From an uncultured Cellvibrionales bacterium (GTDB lineage: Bacteria > Pseudomonadota > Gammaproteobacteria > Pseudomonadales > Cellvibrionaceae): a stretch of DNA of 38,840 nt. The DNA is taken from assembly GCA_913050115.1 (NCBI GenBank), contig CAJWZU010000025.1, positions 1-38,840 of the forward strand. The letters are read 5' to 3'. Positions 1 through 6,498 of this stretch are shown here, piece after piece. Position 1 is the first letter of the stretch. Every line of letters starts with the position of its first letter. The notes beneath the pieces were generated by a model. The model saw nothing but the letters and a program-made list of their open reading frames with translations, ran no database searches and was not told the DNA's origin. A program made the position numbers and the translations under genes.

Positions 1-27
1 TAATAACTATTAAATAGTCAGCAACAA

Positions 28-143
28 TAAATAAAGACAAACAAACCGTATGAACGTGCGAGTATTTGAGCTTCTACTGGCGCTAACTGAAATTTGAAGT
101 GAGATGACTATCCCTGGTGAAGTCTTACTGTCTTTCCAAGACA
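28..143 (-). ncRNA. Putative Fur-regulated small RNA, copy 1
   Basis: Predicted non-coding transcript read leftward from a good sigma70 promoter at 150-178. The start is placed about 7 nt after the -10 box and the 3' end at the T-rich stretch near 28-46; both ends are estimates. The RNA would open with a short hairpin, CTGTCTT-GGA-AAGACAG, followed by a conserved unpaired-looking stretch containing CACCAGGGATAGTCATCTCA. CCCTG at the 5' end could instead pair with CAGGG further on. The terminator of this copy is weak: the T-rich tail is present but the stem before it is imperfect. No reading frame is conserved among the three copies. By position and layout it resembles the tandem Fur-repressed sRNAs PrrF1/PrrF2 of Pseudomonas; sequence homology to PrrF was not tested. 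Confidence 0.6.
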
Positions 144-149
144 GGGCAG

Positions 150-193
150 ATACTATCAAAACCTTTACCTTAATGCAAATGATAATCATTAAC
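150..193 (-). promoter_or_regulatory. Fur-box-overlapped sigma70 promoter of sRNA copy 1
   Basis: On the minus strand the -35 box is TTGCAT (178-173), followed by a 17-bp spacer and a -10 box TAGTAT (155-150). A Fur box at 175-193, GCAAATGATAATCATTAAC, matches 16 of 19 positions of GATAATGATAATCATTATC and covers the -35 region. This arrangement predicts repression by iron-loaded Fur. Confidence 0.75.
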
Positions 194-221
194 ATTAATA
201 ACTATTGAAAAGTCAGTAACA

Positions 222-338
222 ATAAATAAAGACAAACAAAGCGTATAAAACGTGCGCTTGCTTGTGCCTTTACTTAGCTAGATGAAATTTGAAATGAGAT
301 GACTATCCCTGGTGAAGTCTTACTGCCTTTCCAAGACA
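222..338 (-). ncRNA. Putative Fur-regulated small RNA, copy 2
   Basis: Second copy of the tandem unit. Its 55-nt core (283-337) differs from copy 1 at 2 positions, and one of these changes a base pair in the 5' hairpin to a G-U pair, so the stem survives. The 3' part has a clearer terminator than copy 1: ACAAGCAAGCG pairs with CGCTTTGTTTGT with one bulge, followed by CTTTATTT (about 219-262). The promoter is degraded compared with copies 1 and 3, so this copy may be weakly expressed. Confidence 0.5.
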
Positions 339-344
339 GGGCGG

Positions 345-392
345 ATCATATCTAAGTACTTTTTTTAAAAAAAATGAAAGTAATTATTAGCA
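345..392 (-). promoter_or_regulatory. Degenerate promoter/Fur site of sRNA copy 2
   Basis: The -10 box TATGAT (350-345) is good, but the place of the -35 box is taken by a run of 7 T and 8 A bases (360-374). The TTGCAT and 17-bp spacing of the other copies are lost. The Fur-like sequence around 375-393 is only a partial match. Confidence 0.35.
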
Positions 393-478
393 TTAGATAT
401 TTTCATATACCAAACTATGGCTCGACTAAAAACACTCGAATATAATTTTAATAGCGATTGAGCAGTAAGTATCAATAG

Positions 479-577
479 AAAAAACAAACCGGATAAAAAT
501 TTCGCCTGTTTGCGTAATTACTGAAGTTTGAAGTGAGATGGCTATCCCTGGTGAAGTCTTACTGTCTTTCCAAGACG
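479..577 (-). ncRNA. Putative Fur-regulated small RNA, copy 3
   Basis: Third and first-transcribed copy of the unit. The 55-nt core (522-576) differs from copy 1 at 3 positions. The GTCTT/AAGAC hairpin is kept, but the 5' CCCTG that could pair with CAGGG is lost. It has the best terminator of the three: CAAACAGG pairs with CCGGTTTG (one mismatch) and runs directly into six T residues (about 479-513). Promoter and Fur box are well conserved. This copy is the most likely to be fully functional. Confidence 0.6.
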
Positions 578-583
578 GACAAG

Positions 584-627
584 ATACTATCTAAACTTGT
601 CCTTATGCGCAAATGATAATTATTAAT
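584..627 (-). promoter_or_regulatory. Fur-box-overlapped sigma70 promoter of sRNA copy 3
   Basis: Minus-strand -35 TTGCGC (612-607), 17-bp spacer, -10 TAGTAT (589-584): the same geometry as copy 1. The Fur box at 609-627, GCAAATGATAATTATTAAT, matches 14 of 19 consensus positions. Confidence 0.65.
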
Positions 628-689
628 ATTTGCATTAACAATTGATAACTCGACTCAAAATACTCGACTTTAATTTTAACGACTACCGA

Positions 690-1125
690 ATAGCGATTAA
701 CAAACGACAGGGGTCAATCTGGGACAGGCATATATTGCGAACAACGCTTTCGATGCTATAGCAAAAAGCTATCAGAATTATCCTAAATAAATAAGAGATC
801 GATTTTGGACACGCACATATGGAATACATCTTATCGCACTTATAGGTAAAAGCTATTAGCATTGTCAAAAATAAATGTAAGATTCAACTAACCGTTTATT
901 TTTATTATTTTTTAGGGAAAAAAATCACCTATCTCTACAGATTTCAATTAAGCATTTTAGGTGTAGGCTATTAACCATTACATAAAATAATGTAGAAAAA
1001 TTTAATGCACAATATACCCAACACATTTTAAATTTATCGGCTTAAATATAAATAGTCACAGAAAGAAAAATTTATTTTACTGGATAAAAAATTAACCACA
1101 CCTATGCCTGACGCAGTAAAAACTC
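690..1125. other. AT-rich stretch without a gene
   Basis: No convincing coding frame. The stretch 731-890 contains two loosely similar 75-80-bp segments (GACAGGCATATATTG near 725 and GGACACGCACATATGG near 806). They look like decayed repeats or mobile-element ends. Confidence 0.5.
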
Positions 1126-1545
1126 TCACGTTGCCCTGGCGTCCCCCCCCCATTCAAGAGGATCAATTCCCAAAAAATCTACCGCGACCTCTTTATCTGT
1201 ATCAATAATTTCCTGTACATCAGGCAGTACACCATTGCTTTCAATGATTGAGTTTAATACTGACTCTGCAATCAAATCTGATGCTTGCTCGTGCTGCTCA
1301 GTTGTTAAATTATTATCGTCACCAAAACCAAGTGCCGTGGCAACATCCATATAGGTTCGGATAAATTGGGATGCTGGCCCCGAACCTGAATTAATCGCTG
1401 CAGCATGATCGAACCAACTATTTGCATTATAATCAGTTCCATTTGTAGCGCTTTCTATAACGCCATAAGCACTTTGATAATCACCCTCCGCGAGAAAATC
1501 AGAAACTTCCTCCAATTGCTCAGTTGTAAGTTCATGCTCACTCAT
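1126..1545 (-). CDS. Small acidic hypothetical protein with duplicated LTTEQ motif
   Basis: Function unknown. 139 residues, acidic, no signal peptide or membrane segment, probably cytoplasmic and helical. A motif is duplicated inside the protein: ELTTEQLEEVSDFLAE near residue 5 and NLTTEQHEQASDLIAE near residue 79. The start codon overlaps the stop of the upstream lipoprotein gene as ATGA, so the two are translationally coupled. The N-terminus MSExxLTxEQxxxVS recurs in the 114-residue protein at 3276-3620, which is also coupled to a related upstream gene. A run of nine G residues (1143-1151 on the complement) lies six codons before the stop, so slippage would change the C-terminus. A partner or immunity-type role for the pair is possible but unproven. 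Confidence 0.6.
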   Translation of the reverse strand: MSEHELTTEQLEEVSDFLAEGDYQSAYGVIESATNGTDYNANSWFDHAAAINSGSGPASQFIRTYMDVATALGFGDDNNLTTEQHEQASDLIAESVLNSIIESNGVLPDVQEIIDTDKEVAVDFLGIDPLEWGGDARAT

Positions 1546-2171
1546 ATTTCATTTCCCGTTTTAAAATCATTTAATAAATTACGTAAGTCACTCTCTATTA
1601 ACATCACATTACTCAGCAAAGATTTAGAGAAATAACAAGACAAATACACACCCTTAAAAATTTCTCCACTGATGGTTCTGCACATAGCATAACCGTCACC
1701 CGGTGGTTTTGAGCACGAAACAAAAACCTCAAGCTTACTACTCGAAAAATAATAATATTCAAACATGCTTTCAGATTTAGTTAAATATCTCTTATATAAA
1801 CCTGCATTTTCAACCATTACAATATCATCAGACTTGTACTTCAATACTGACCGCAAACTTTCTACAGGAGAAGTCCCACTGCTAGAAATCAACATCCTCA
1901 CAGCAAGACCGCTTCTAATCTTATTGCGTAGACCTGAACGACCTACAAAACCCATTGATGGATAAATAACATTTATTGTAACTGCCGACTGAATTCCACC
2001 ACTTAGGTCTTCCGAATTCGAAAGGTATTTATTGGGCACATCAAACTCCACACCTGACAAGCTAAACGCAGTAACTTCCACACTACTCTTATTTCCACAC
2101 GAACAAATCGTCAAGAAAAAAACAACTACAAATAATCGCATAAGCATTACGAAGCTAAAAAGGACACCCAT
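1542..2171 (-). CDS. Putative lipoprotein
   Basis: 209 residues from the ATG at 2171. An internal ATG at 2141 (residue 11) puts the hydrophobic signal closer to the N-terminus and is an equally good start; neither has a strong ribosome-binding site. The signal segment MRLFVVVFFLTICSC ends in a lipobox-like ICSC, predicting a lipid-anchored envelope protein. The rest is soluble and matches no family I recognise. The C-terminal part (EIFKGVY, then FSKSLLSNV) is clearly similar to the 67-residue product at 3617-3820 (EIFNGSY, then FSRRLLSNV). The stop overlaps the start of the next gene by 4 nt. It sits just downstream of an HlyD-like relic, as its paralog does. Confidence 0.65.
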   Translation of the reverse strand: MGVLFSFVMLMRLFVVVFFLTICSCGNKSSVEVTAFSLSGVEFDVPNKYLSNSEDLSGGIQSAVTINVIYPSMGFVGRSGLRNKIRSGLAVRMLISSSGTSPVESLRSVLKYKSDDIVMVENAGLYKRYLTKSESMFEYYYFSSSKLEVFVSCSKPPGDGYAMCRTISGEIFKGVYLSCYFSKSLLSNVMLIESDLRNLLNDFKTGNEI

Positions 2172-2397
2172 CTTTAGGATACTCTGCCTAAACAGCGGGC
2201 AGGGGTGACTCTCCCGCGACCAACGTCACAGAATTCAACCTCAAAGCTATTACTAAAATATTCATTCAAACCCGAATACACGTCTGGCCTTTTATTTTTA
2301 TTAGTCACTATAATTACTTTTCCAGTTATTTATATTTTTATAACAAAACGGGGTCAGGTCTTGCCTTTTGCCCCAGCTAAAAACCACAAACCAAACT

Positions 2398-2985
2398 CTA
2401 TCGTTCCCTCACACTCTCTTCCTTATACCTAAGCAACGGCGCCGTTACATATTCAATGATCTTACACTTGCCCGTTTTCACTTCGGCACTCACCGCCATA
2501 CCCGGCAACTTTCTACAAGCCAAGCAATCCACTGGCCATTGACGTAAAGGTGCTTTGATTTCATTTTTAGGCGCATTTTATACACCAGCCCGTTCTTTTC
2601 ATCGTCGATAGCATCGGCGGTAATGCAGATCACTTCGGCGTCGATGATGCCGTACTTGGTAAGGAGAAAGGTGTTCACTTTAATTTCGGCACTAAAGCCC
2701 TCGCGCACAAAGCCTGTGTCTTTATTTTTCAGCACCGCATCCAACTCGAGAAAATCTTCTTTCGGTACTATTACCATCAGCGGCTGTGCGGGTGTAACCA
2801 CACTGCCATCGGTGTGCACGGCCAACTTCTGTACACACCATCGACCTGATCACGTAGCGATACACTATCCGCTTCAGAAAAAAGGTTTACAGCAAGGGCA
2901 CCCTCAGTCAAATCATAGGATTCAGTTTTATCCACATCACCATTATAAATCGCTTGTCGAGTCTCCTCATTTGTAATATCTCGCG
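2398..2985 (-). pseudogene. Decayed type I secretion membrane fusion protein (HlyD-like) C-terminus, copy 1
   Basis: The reading frame from about 2825 to 2490 gives a typical HlyD/RtxD C-terminal stretch (VHTDGSVVTPAQPLMVIVP, then TADAIDDEKNGLVYKMRL). A frameshift near 2505-2515 moves the rest (LPGMAVSAEVKTGK, ending YKEESVRER and a stop at 2398) into another frame. Upstream, a 1-nt deletion near 2838 separates QVDGV from the downstream part. A further open frame of about 50 codons reaches 2985, but its content (DITNEETRQAIYNGDVDKTE) is not HlyD and is probably a fused fragment of another gene. There is no intact N-terminal membrane segment, so the gene is dead. Intact relatives form the periplasmic adaptor of type I secretion systems. 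Confidence 0.75.
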
Positions 2986-3074
2986 TACCGATACCCTTTT
3001 GTATAGAGCTTTTTCATTATTTCACTGTTTGTTTCGCTCTTATATTTTTTTAAACACATACACTACTATTACCC

Positions 3075-3191
3075 TTAAGCCGCAATATTGAACACACTGC
3101 CGTCTAGTCGTTCTCTATCAGACACGGTTTTATAAAGCTCAATCGAGGCAATACCCGCTTCCGTAAAGGCGTTAATGCACCCTGACTGAAT
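3075..3191 (-). pseudogene. Fragment resembling the C-terminus of an RTX/VCBS-type secreted protein
   Basis: About 37 codons read INAFTEAGIASIELYKTVSD, then RLDGSVFNIAA and stop. This pattern (aGIaSI.L, DGSVFN) is typical of repeat regions in large hemolysin-type secreted proteins, the usual cargo of HlyD-type exporters. No start and no flanking frame is present. The assignment rests on motif resemblance only. Confidence 0.4.
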
Positions 3192-3275
3192 TACTCATCT
3201 GACTCCATGACTCTTTGGTTTGTATGAACTGTGCACAAAACCAAAACAGAAAATTTTATAAGGTATAGTGCTTGG

Positions 3276-3620
3276 TTAGATTTTTAACGAAACAGAATCA
3301 CACCACAGCTCTGAATAAGAATCAGCAAAAAGCTCAACTTTTATTGTACAAAAATCTCTTTCTGTTTTTAAATCTTCAGATACTGTAATACGCTCGAAAT
3401 CCATCAATTCAATAATATTCGCTGGGTCGTCAGCCCTAATAAACTCGAGGGTCTTAGTCTCATCGCTTTTAGCAAACGTTACGCAAAAAGATATTAAATC
3501 TTCACTCAGCATGCGCTTTACAACAACTCTTGTTGCTTTCCAAGTATCGTCGAATTCATACAAGGTTTGATATTCAGACACCTGACACGACTGCTCTGGC
3601 GTTAATGGGTATTCGCTCAT
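3276..3620 (-). CDS. Small hypothetical protein, possible paralog of the 1126-1545 product
   Basis: 114 residues, acidic, soluble, function unknown. It begins MSEYPLTPEQSCQVSEY, matching the MSExxLTxEQxxxVS start of the protein at 1126-1545; the rest diverges. It contains regular beta-like alternation (FCTIKVELFADSYSELWCD). Its start codon overlaps the stop of the upstream 67-residue gene by 4 nt, the same coupling as in the other pair. The repeated arrangement suggests a duplicated two-gene module. About 85 bp separate its end from the RTX-like relic downstream. Confidence 0.55.
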   Translation of the reverse strand: MSEYPLTPEQSCQVSEYQTLYEFDDTWKATRVVVKRMLSEDLISFCVTFAKSDETKTLEFIRADDPANIIELMDFERITVSEDLKTERDFCTIKVELFADSYSELWCDSVSLKI

Positions 3621-3820
3621 TTTTTATCCTTAATAATCTTTTTGATTAGATTAACTGAGTATTTTTCAAGATTGCTAACGTTAGATAACAATCGCCTTGA
3701 AAAGTCATAAGAGCCATTGAATATTTCTTTATTTATTTTCAGTCTTACGCATTGAATCACCGGGTGATTCATCAGGGACAGGTATAGCGCAAGAGACATA
3801 TACATTACTATCACCAGCAT
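3617..3820 (-). CDS. Short paralog of the lipoprotein C-terminus, possibly truncated
   Basis: 67 residues: a hydrophobic N-terminus (MLVIVMYMSLALYLSL) followed by EIFNGSYDFSRRLLSNV and a basic tail. The C-terminal half aligns with the end of the 209-residue lipoprotein at 1542-2171. The central region and lipobox of that protein are missing, so this is either a cut-down paralog or the surviving end of a decayed gene. It overlaps the downstream 114-residue gene by 4 nt. Whether it is translated is uncertain. Confidence 0.45.
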   Translation of the reverse strand: MLVIVMYMSLALYLSLMNHPVIQCVRLKINKEIFNGSYDFSRRLLSNVSNLEKYSVNLIKKIIKDKK

Positions 3821-3835
3821 TAAAAAAATAACCTT

Positions 3836-4015
3836 CTAAAAATCACAAAAATAAGCAATGATCTTACGCTTGCCTATTTTCACTTCTACCGATACGGCCA
3901 TTCCGGCAACTTTTTACATGCCAAACAATTTACTGATCATTAACAAGTAGCTGCTTTGGTTTCATTGTCAGGCAGATTTTTTACACTATAACTTTTATTT
4001 CGTCATCTATACGGG
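3836..4015 (-). pseudogene. Decayed HlyD-like C-terminus, copy 2
   Basis: A more heavily decayed paralog of the relic at 2398-2985. Translated pieces read IDDEIKVIV-stop, MKPKQLLVNDQ-stop, then in a shifted frame KVAGMAVSVEVKIGKRKIIA. Each has a counterpart in copy 1 (IDDEKNGLVY, MKSKHLYVNGQW, KLPGMAVSAEVKTGKCKIIE). It has two in-frame stops and a frameshift. It lies immediately upstream of the 67/114-residue gene pair, just as copy 1 lies upstream of the 209/139 pair. Confidence 0.7.
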
Positions 4016-4154
4016 GGAAATTGAGTTGGTTATATTGGTGCTACTCCTCCATCCCTATATCTGTACAAGATTAAAAATGACTATCTTTGGCCTTATAACG
4101 CTTAAAGCATATGGCGAATACCGCCGCTTGGATTTTTAAGCATATATTAGCCGA

Positions 4155-4193
4155 CCAAACCCAAACGCAGAGTATTGGGTTGCGGGTTTTTTT
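4155..4193 (+). terminator. Possible intrinsic terminator
   Basis: AACCCAA (4158-4164) pairs with TTGGGTT (4175-4181), followed by GCGGG and a run of seven T. The T run is on the plus strand, where no gene lies upstream, so its role is unclear. Confidence 0.35.
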
Positions 4194-4264
4194 GGTTGTT
4201 GGGTTAAACCTGACACTTGAATACATAAGCCATTTGAAAAATGTACTCTAAGCGCTGTGTTTAG

Positions 4265-4675
4265 TTAAACCATGATGCCATTTCTAACGGTTATAACACG
4301 CCCTTCAGACAGTAATTCTAGGGGAGTAAAGTCAATAATCTGTTGGTTTAGTTTAGCCTGTCTCGAAACTAAATAAATATTAGCCGTTTCACTAATTTGC
4401 ATCTCTTGCTGTGAAAGCATTATTAACGCAGACCTTGTGAAAAGAACACGCTTATTGTCTTTGTCATAACTCGTCACTTTTTTAAATGATAGGGTTCCAA
4501 CTACCAATGTAGCCAGCAGCAGAATAAAAAAAGAGAACATAATCTTTAAAGCAATGGAGCCTGAAACCATTAACGGAATAATACATAGAACCGCCAACAA
4601 CACCGCTACGATGGCCACTGATGCTTTTTCAAACGCTTCAGGCTGCAAAATTGAAATTATATGTTTATCATCCAT
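4265..4675 (-). CDS. Small membrane protein of unknown function
   Basis: 136 residues from the ATG at 4675, preferred because AAGGAG lies 9 nt before it; an ATG two codons earlier is too close to that site. Two adjacent hydrophobic segments (about residues 19-37 and 42-62) form a membrane hairpin. A soluble C-terminal domain of about 70 residues follows (SYDKDNKRVLFTRSALIM) with a beta-rich pattern like the PH-like or DUF-type domains found after two membrane helices in small bacterial proteins. No family is assigned. A Fur-box promoter at 4948-4991 points towards it, with a leader of about 265 nt, so iron control is possible. Confidence 0.6.
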   Translation of the reverse strand: MDDKHIISILQPEAFEKASVAIVAVLLAVLCIIPLMVSGSIALKIMFSFFILLLATLVVGTLSFKKVTSYDKDNKRVLFTRSALIMLSQQEMQISETANIYLVSRQAKLNQQIIDFTPLELLSEGRVITVRNGIMV

Positions 4676-4681
4676 ACACAT

Positions 4682-5530
4682 TTACTCCTTGTAAAACATA
4701 ACGCTTCATTAAGAGGCTAAAAAGGAAGTTAAGGGTAGGCTTGTGAATTGTAATTATTGGCGGGCTAATAATAAAGCAAGGACACAACTCCGAACCTGAA
4801 CACGCCGTTCTGCGTCAATAATAACGTCCCTTTAATTACGCTTAATAATGTTGACTGACACTTTAAACCTGATTACCTAGCGTTCTTTCTACCCTATCCT
4901 GCTTATATTTCTAACTGGACCCTAGCTGGCTGTTCAAGTCGCGCGCAATTTTAACTAAACTCACTCTTAATTGCAAATGATAATCATTATTATTAAGTAG
5001 GTGTTCAGGCATAACTTCACGAATAAAAAACAGGCCCAGTCTTTTGAATTGTGACCAGTGTCAGACTAATACGCGTGTTCAAGCTGGACAGAGAAACCGG
5101 TGAGCAATGTGGTGGCACAGTTACAATTATGACTAACATTTAAGATCATCGTGTTAACGAAAGTCCTTCGATCACTTTAATAAAATTCTTAGGGAGAGCT
5201 CAGAAGCGTTTCAATGACCCGAACTTTATTCGCCACCCACAAGACGCCATACATAGCCATGATTTTAGAGGCTGCCTTATTTTAGCGACAGACCCTGACA
5301 GCCATGGCCATTAAGTATTTAATAATCGGTTAACCTTTTATAGGATACGGTGTAAATATTTATACCCAACGACGCGCCACCTCCGTGATTGATCGTGCAA
5401 AATTGCTGCTGTTGAGCGAGTAATAAGGCCAGTACAAGCTTAGGCGAGGTTACATTTTTACTCAGAATCTAACGGACTTGCTGCTTAATGGGCCTCTTTT
5501 AATCAAAGGCGTTTATAGCTGTGTCGAATT
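4682..5530. other. Gene-poor stretch
   Basis: No supported gene. It contains a Fur-box promoter (4948-4991) and one open frame of 56 codons without a good start (5144-5314) that I do not recognise. The composition resembles decayed island DNA. Confidence 0.5.
4948..4991 (-). promoter_or_regulatory. Fur-box-overlapped sigma70 promoter
   Basis: Fur box GCAAATGATAATCATTATT at 4973-4991 matches 16 of 19 consensus positions. On the minus strand -35 TTGCAA (4976-4971), 17-bp spacer and -10 TAAAAT (4953-4948) give the same geometry as the sRNA promoters at 150 and 584. No copy of the sRNA core lies downstream. The transcript would run towards the membrane protein gene at 4265-4675. Confidence 0.6.
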
Positions 5531-5743
5531 TTAGGCGCTGGCCTTTACCATCATTCTAGCCAGCTTTAGCGACGCTTATAGATAGACAGTTAGCGCTAAG
5601 GTTTTCTGCTTGCCGTTAAAACGATATTTGAGCCGCCAGTATTTTGAGCCGTTCTTTTTGACCAGCAGACGCAGGCCTTTGGTATTGGTTAGCCAAAGGC
5701 CTTTATCGTTGGCAAGTGCTTGTTTAACCGCGCGGCGGTTAAA
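5531..5743 (-). pseudogene. Remnant of a phage-type tyrosine integrase N-terminus (DUF4102-like)
   Basis: The minus-strand frame reads FNRRAVKQALANDKGLWLTN, then KGLRLLVKKNGSKYWRLKYR, FNGKQKTLALTVYL, a stop, and ASLKLARMMVKASA. This is the arm-binding N-terminal domain of P4/CP4-type integrases (KGL-L-V--NGSK-WR-RYRFNGK-K-L-LG-Y, then SLK-AR). The start is missing, one stop falls where YPDVSLK is expected, and the catalytic domain is absent. It lies 167 bp beyond the 3' end of tRNA-Leu, the usual place for an island integrase, and is transcribed away from the tRNA. Confidence 0.75.
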
Positions 5744-5850
5744 CAATAGCCGCTATCCAAGTAAAATTGAACTAAATAGTATCTGATACTGCACCACTTT
5801 AATGTGGGTGGCAATCAGCTGGATTGAATTTGTCAGTAGGCCAGATACAA

Positions 5851-5876
5851 GAAAGCCCCGTAAAAAACGGGGCTTT
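5851..5876 (-). terminator. Terminator after tRNA-Leu
   Basis: Perfect 10-bp inverted repeat GAAAGCCCCG / CGGGGCTTTC around TTTTTTA, downstream of the secG-tRNA unit on the minus strand. A second hairpin, CGACAC/GTGTCG (5882-5899), lies between it and the tRNA and may help 3'-end processing. Confidence 0.75.
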
Positions 5877-5909
5877 CGGGACGACACTGGAGGGTGTCGG
5901 TTTTTGAAT

Positions 5910-5994
5910 TGGTGCCCAGAGCGGGACTTGAACCCGCACGACCTAAGTCACCACCCCCTCAAGATGGCGTGTCTACCAATTCCACCACCTGGGC
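5910..5994 (-). tRNA. leuU: tRNA-Leu(GAG)
   Basis: 85 nt including an encoded CCA. The acceptor stem GCCCAGG pairs with TCTGGGC. The anticodon stem CCATC/GGTGG encloses the loop TTGAGGG, giving anticodon GAG, which reads CUC/CUU leucine codons. The T arm is GCGGGTTCAAGTCCCGC, and the long variable arm is that of a class II leucine tRNA. It lies 31 bp downstream of secG on the same strand, as in Escherichia coli, where leuU follows secG. Its 3' end borders island-like DNA with an integrase relic. Confidence 0.95.
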
Positions 5995-6025
5995 AAAATC
6001 TTGTAACGATTCCGTTTAAAGAATC

Positions 6026-6457
6026 TTACTGTTCAGTATCTTCTACCGAGGGAATAGTACCTTCAGATAGAACAGCATCCACAGCAGCCTCGACTTCGGC
6101 CTCTATTGCTGGGACGGCGGATTCTACACTAGTTTCCACTTCATCGACTACTGGAATTTCAGATTCGATGAATTTTTCTTGCACTTCAATCAGCGTTGGA
6201 ATGCTCAAGCCAAGCTCTACTGAAGCTTTATTTTTAGAAACGATAGCCAAAGAAAAACTGGTCACGAAAAAGAGTGTGGCGCAAAAAGCTGTAGCCTTAG
6301 TAAAAAAATTACCACTGCCGCCGCTACCAAAAACAGTTTGTGACGCACCAGAACCAAAAGAGGCTCCTGCTTCGGCACCTTTACCTTGCTGTAATAAGAT
6401 CAGCGCAATAATTGCGACCGCTGTGAGTACGTGAATACCTAAAATAATCTGTTCCAT
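6026..6457 (-). CDS. secG: Protein translocase subunit SecG
   Basis: Accessory subunit of the SecYEG inner-membrane channel that exports unfolded proteins. 143 residues from the ATG at 6457 (MEQIILGIHVLTAVAIIALI); an upstream in-frame extension overlaps tpiA and lacks a SecG-like sequence. Two membrane helices (about residues 3-22 and 54-73) flank the diagnostic loop LLQQGKGAEAGASFGSGASQ. The C-terminal tail of about 65 residues is strongly acidic and rich in Glu and Val, making the protein longer than E. coli SecG (110 residues). It follows tpiA by 41 bp and precedes tRNA-Leu(GAG), an order also seen in Pseudomonas. Confidence 0.95.
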   Translation of the reverse strand: MEQIILGIHVLTAVAIIALILLQQGKGAEAGASFGSGASQTVFGSGGSGNFFTKATAFCATLFFVTSFSLAIVSKNKASVELGLSIPTLIEVQEKFIESEIPVVDEVETSVESAVPAIEAEVEAAVDAVLSEGTIPSVEDTEQ

Positions 6458-6498
6458 AACTCTCGACCAACTTTTAATTGTTAAATTATTGTTTGTTA

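Larger units (their letters stand above)
88..576 (-). repeat. Three direct repeats carrying the sRNA core
   Basis: A 55-bp core occurs at 88-142, 283-337 and 522-576. Flanking sequence is also repeated: the first two units share the tail around 1-50 and 194-243 (AATAAATAAAGACAAACAAA), and the second and third share ACTCGA-rich DNA at 420-455 and 648-680. The whole unit, not just the core, was therefore duplicated, about 195-240 bp per unit. Confidence 0.85.

Noticed and set aside
711-735. GGGGTCAATCTGGGACAGG-like sequence, possible mobile-element end
   Set aside because: Only one short resemblance and a diverged second copy; no transposase or target duplication found.
683-868. 61-codon frame on the minus strand
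   Set aside because: No ribosome site, Cys/Ser/Ile-rich product with no family features, lies in repeat-derived DNA.
2205-2432. 75-codon plus-strand frame with a hydrophobic stretch
   Set aside because: It overlaps the end of the HlyD relic on the other strand and has no ribosome site. It includes GGGGTCAGGTCTTGCC, which resembles DNA near REP-associated transposases, but no transposase is present.
5144-5314. 56-codon open frame (AQKRFNDPNFIRHPQDAIHS)
   Set aside because: No start codon near a ribosome site and not recognisable as any family; may be a gene remnant but cannot be supported.
5802-6434. 210-codon plus-strand frame across tRNA-Leu and secG
   Set aside because: Antisense to tRNA-Leu and secG; low-complexity Ser/Thr/Ala product is the shadow of the acidic SecG tail.
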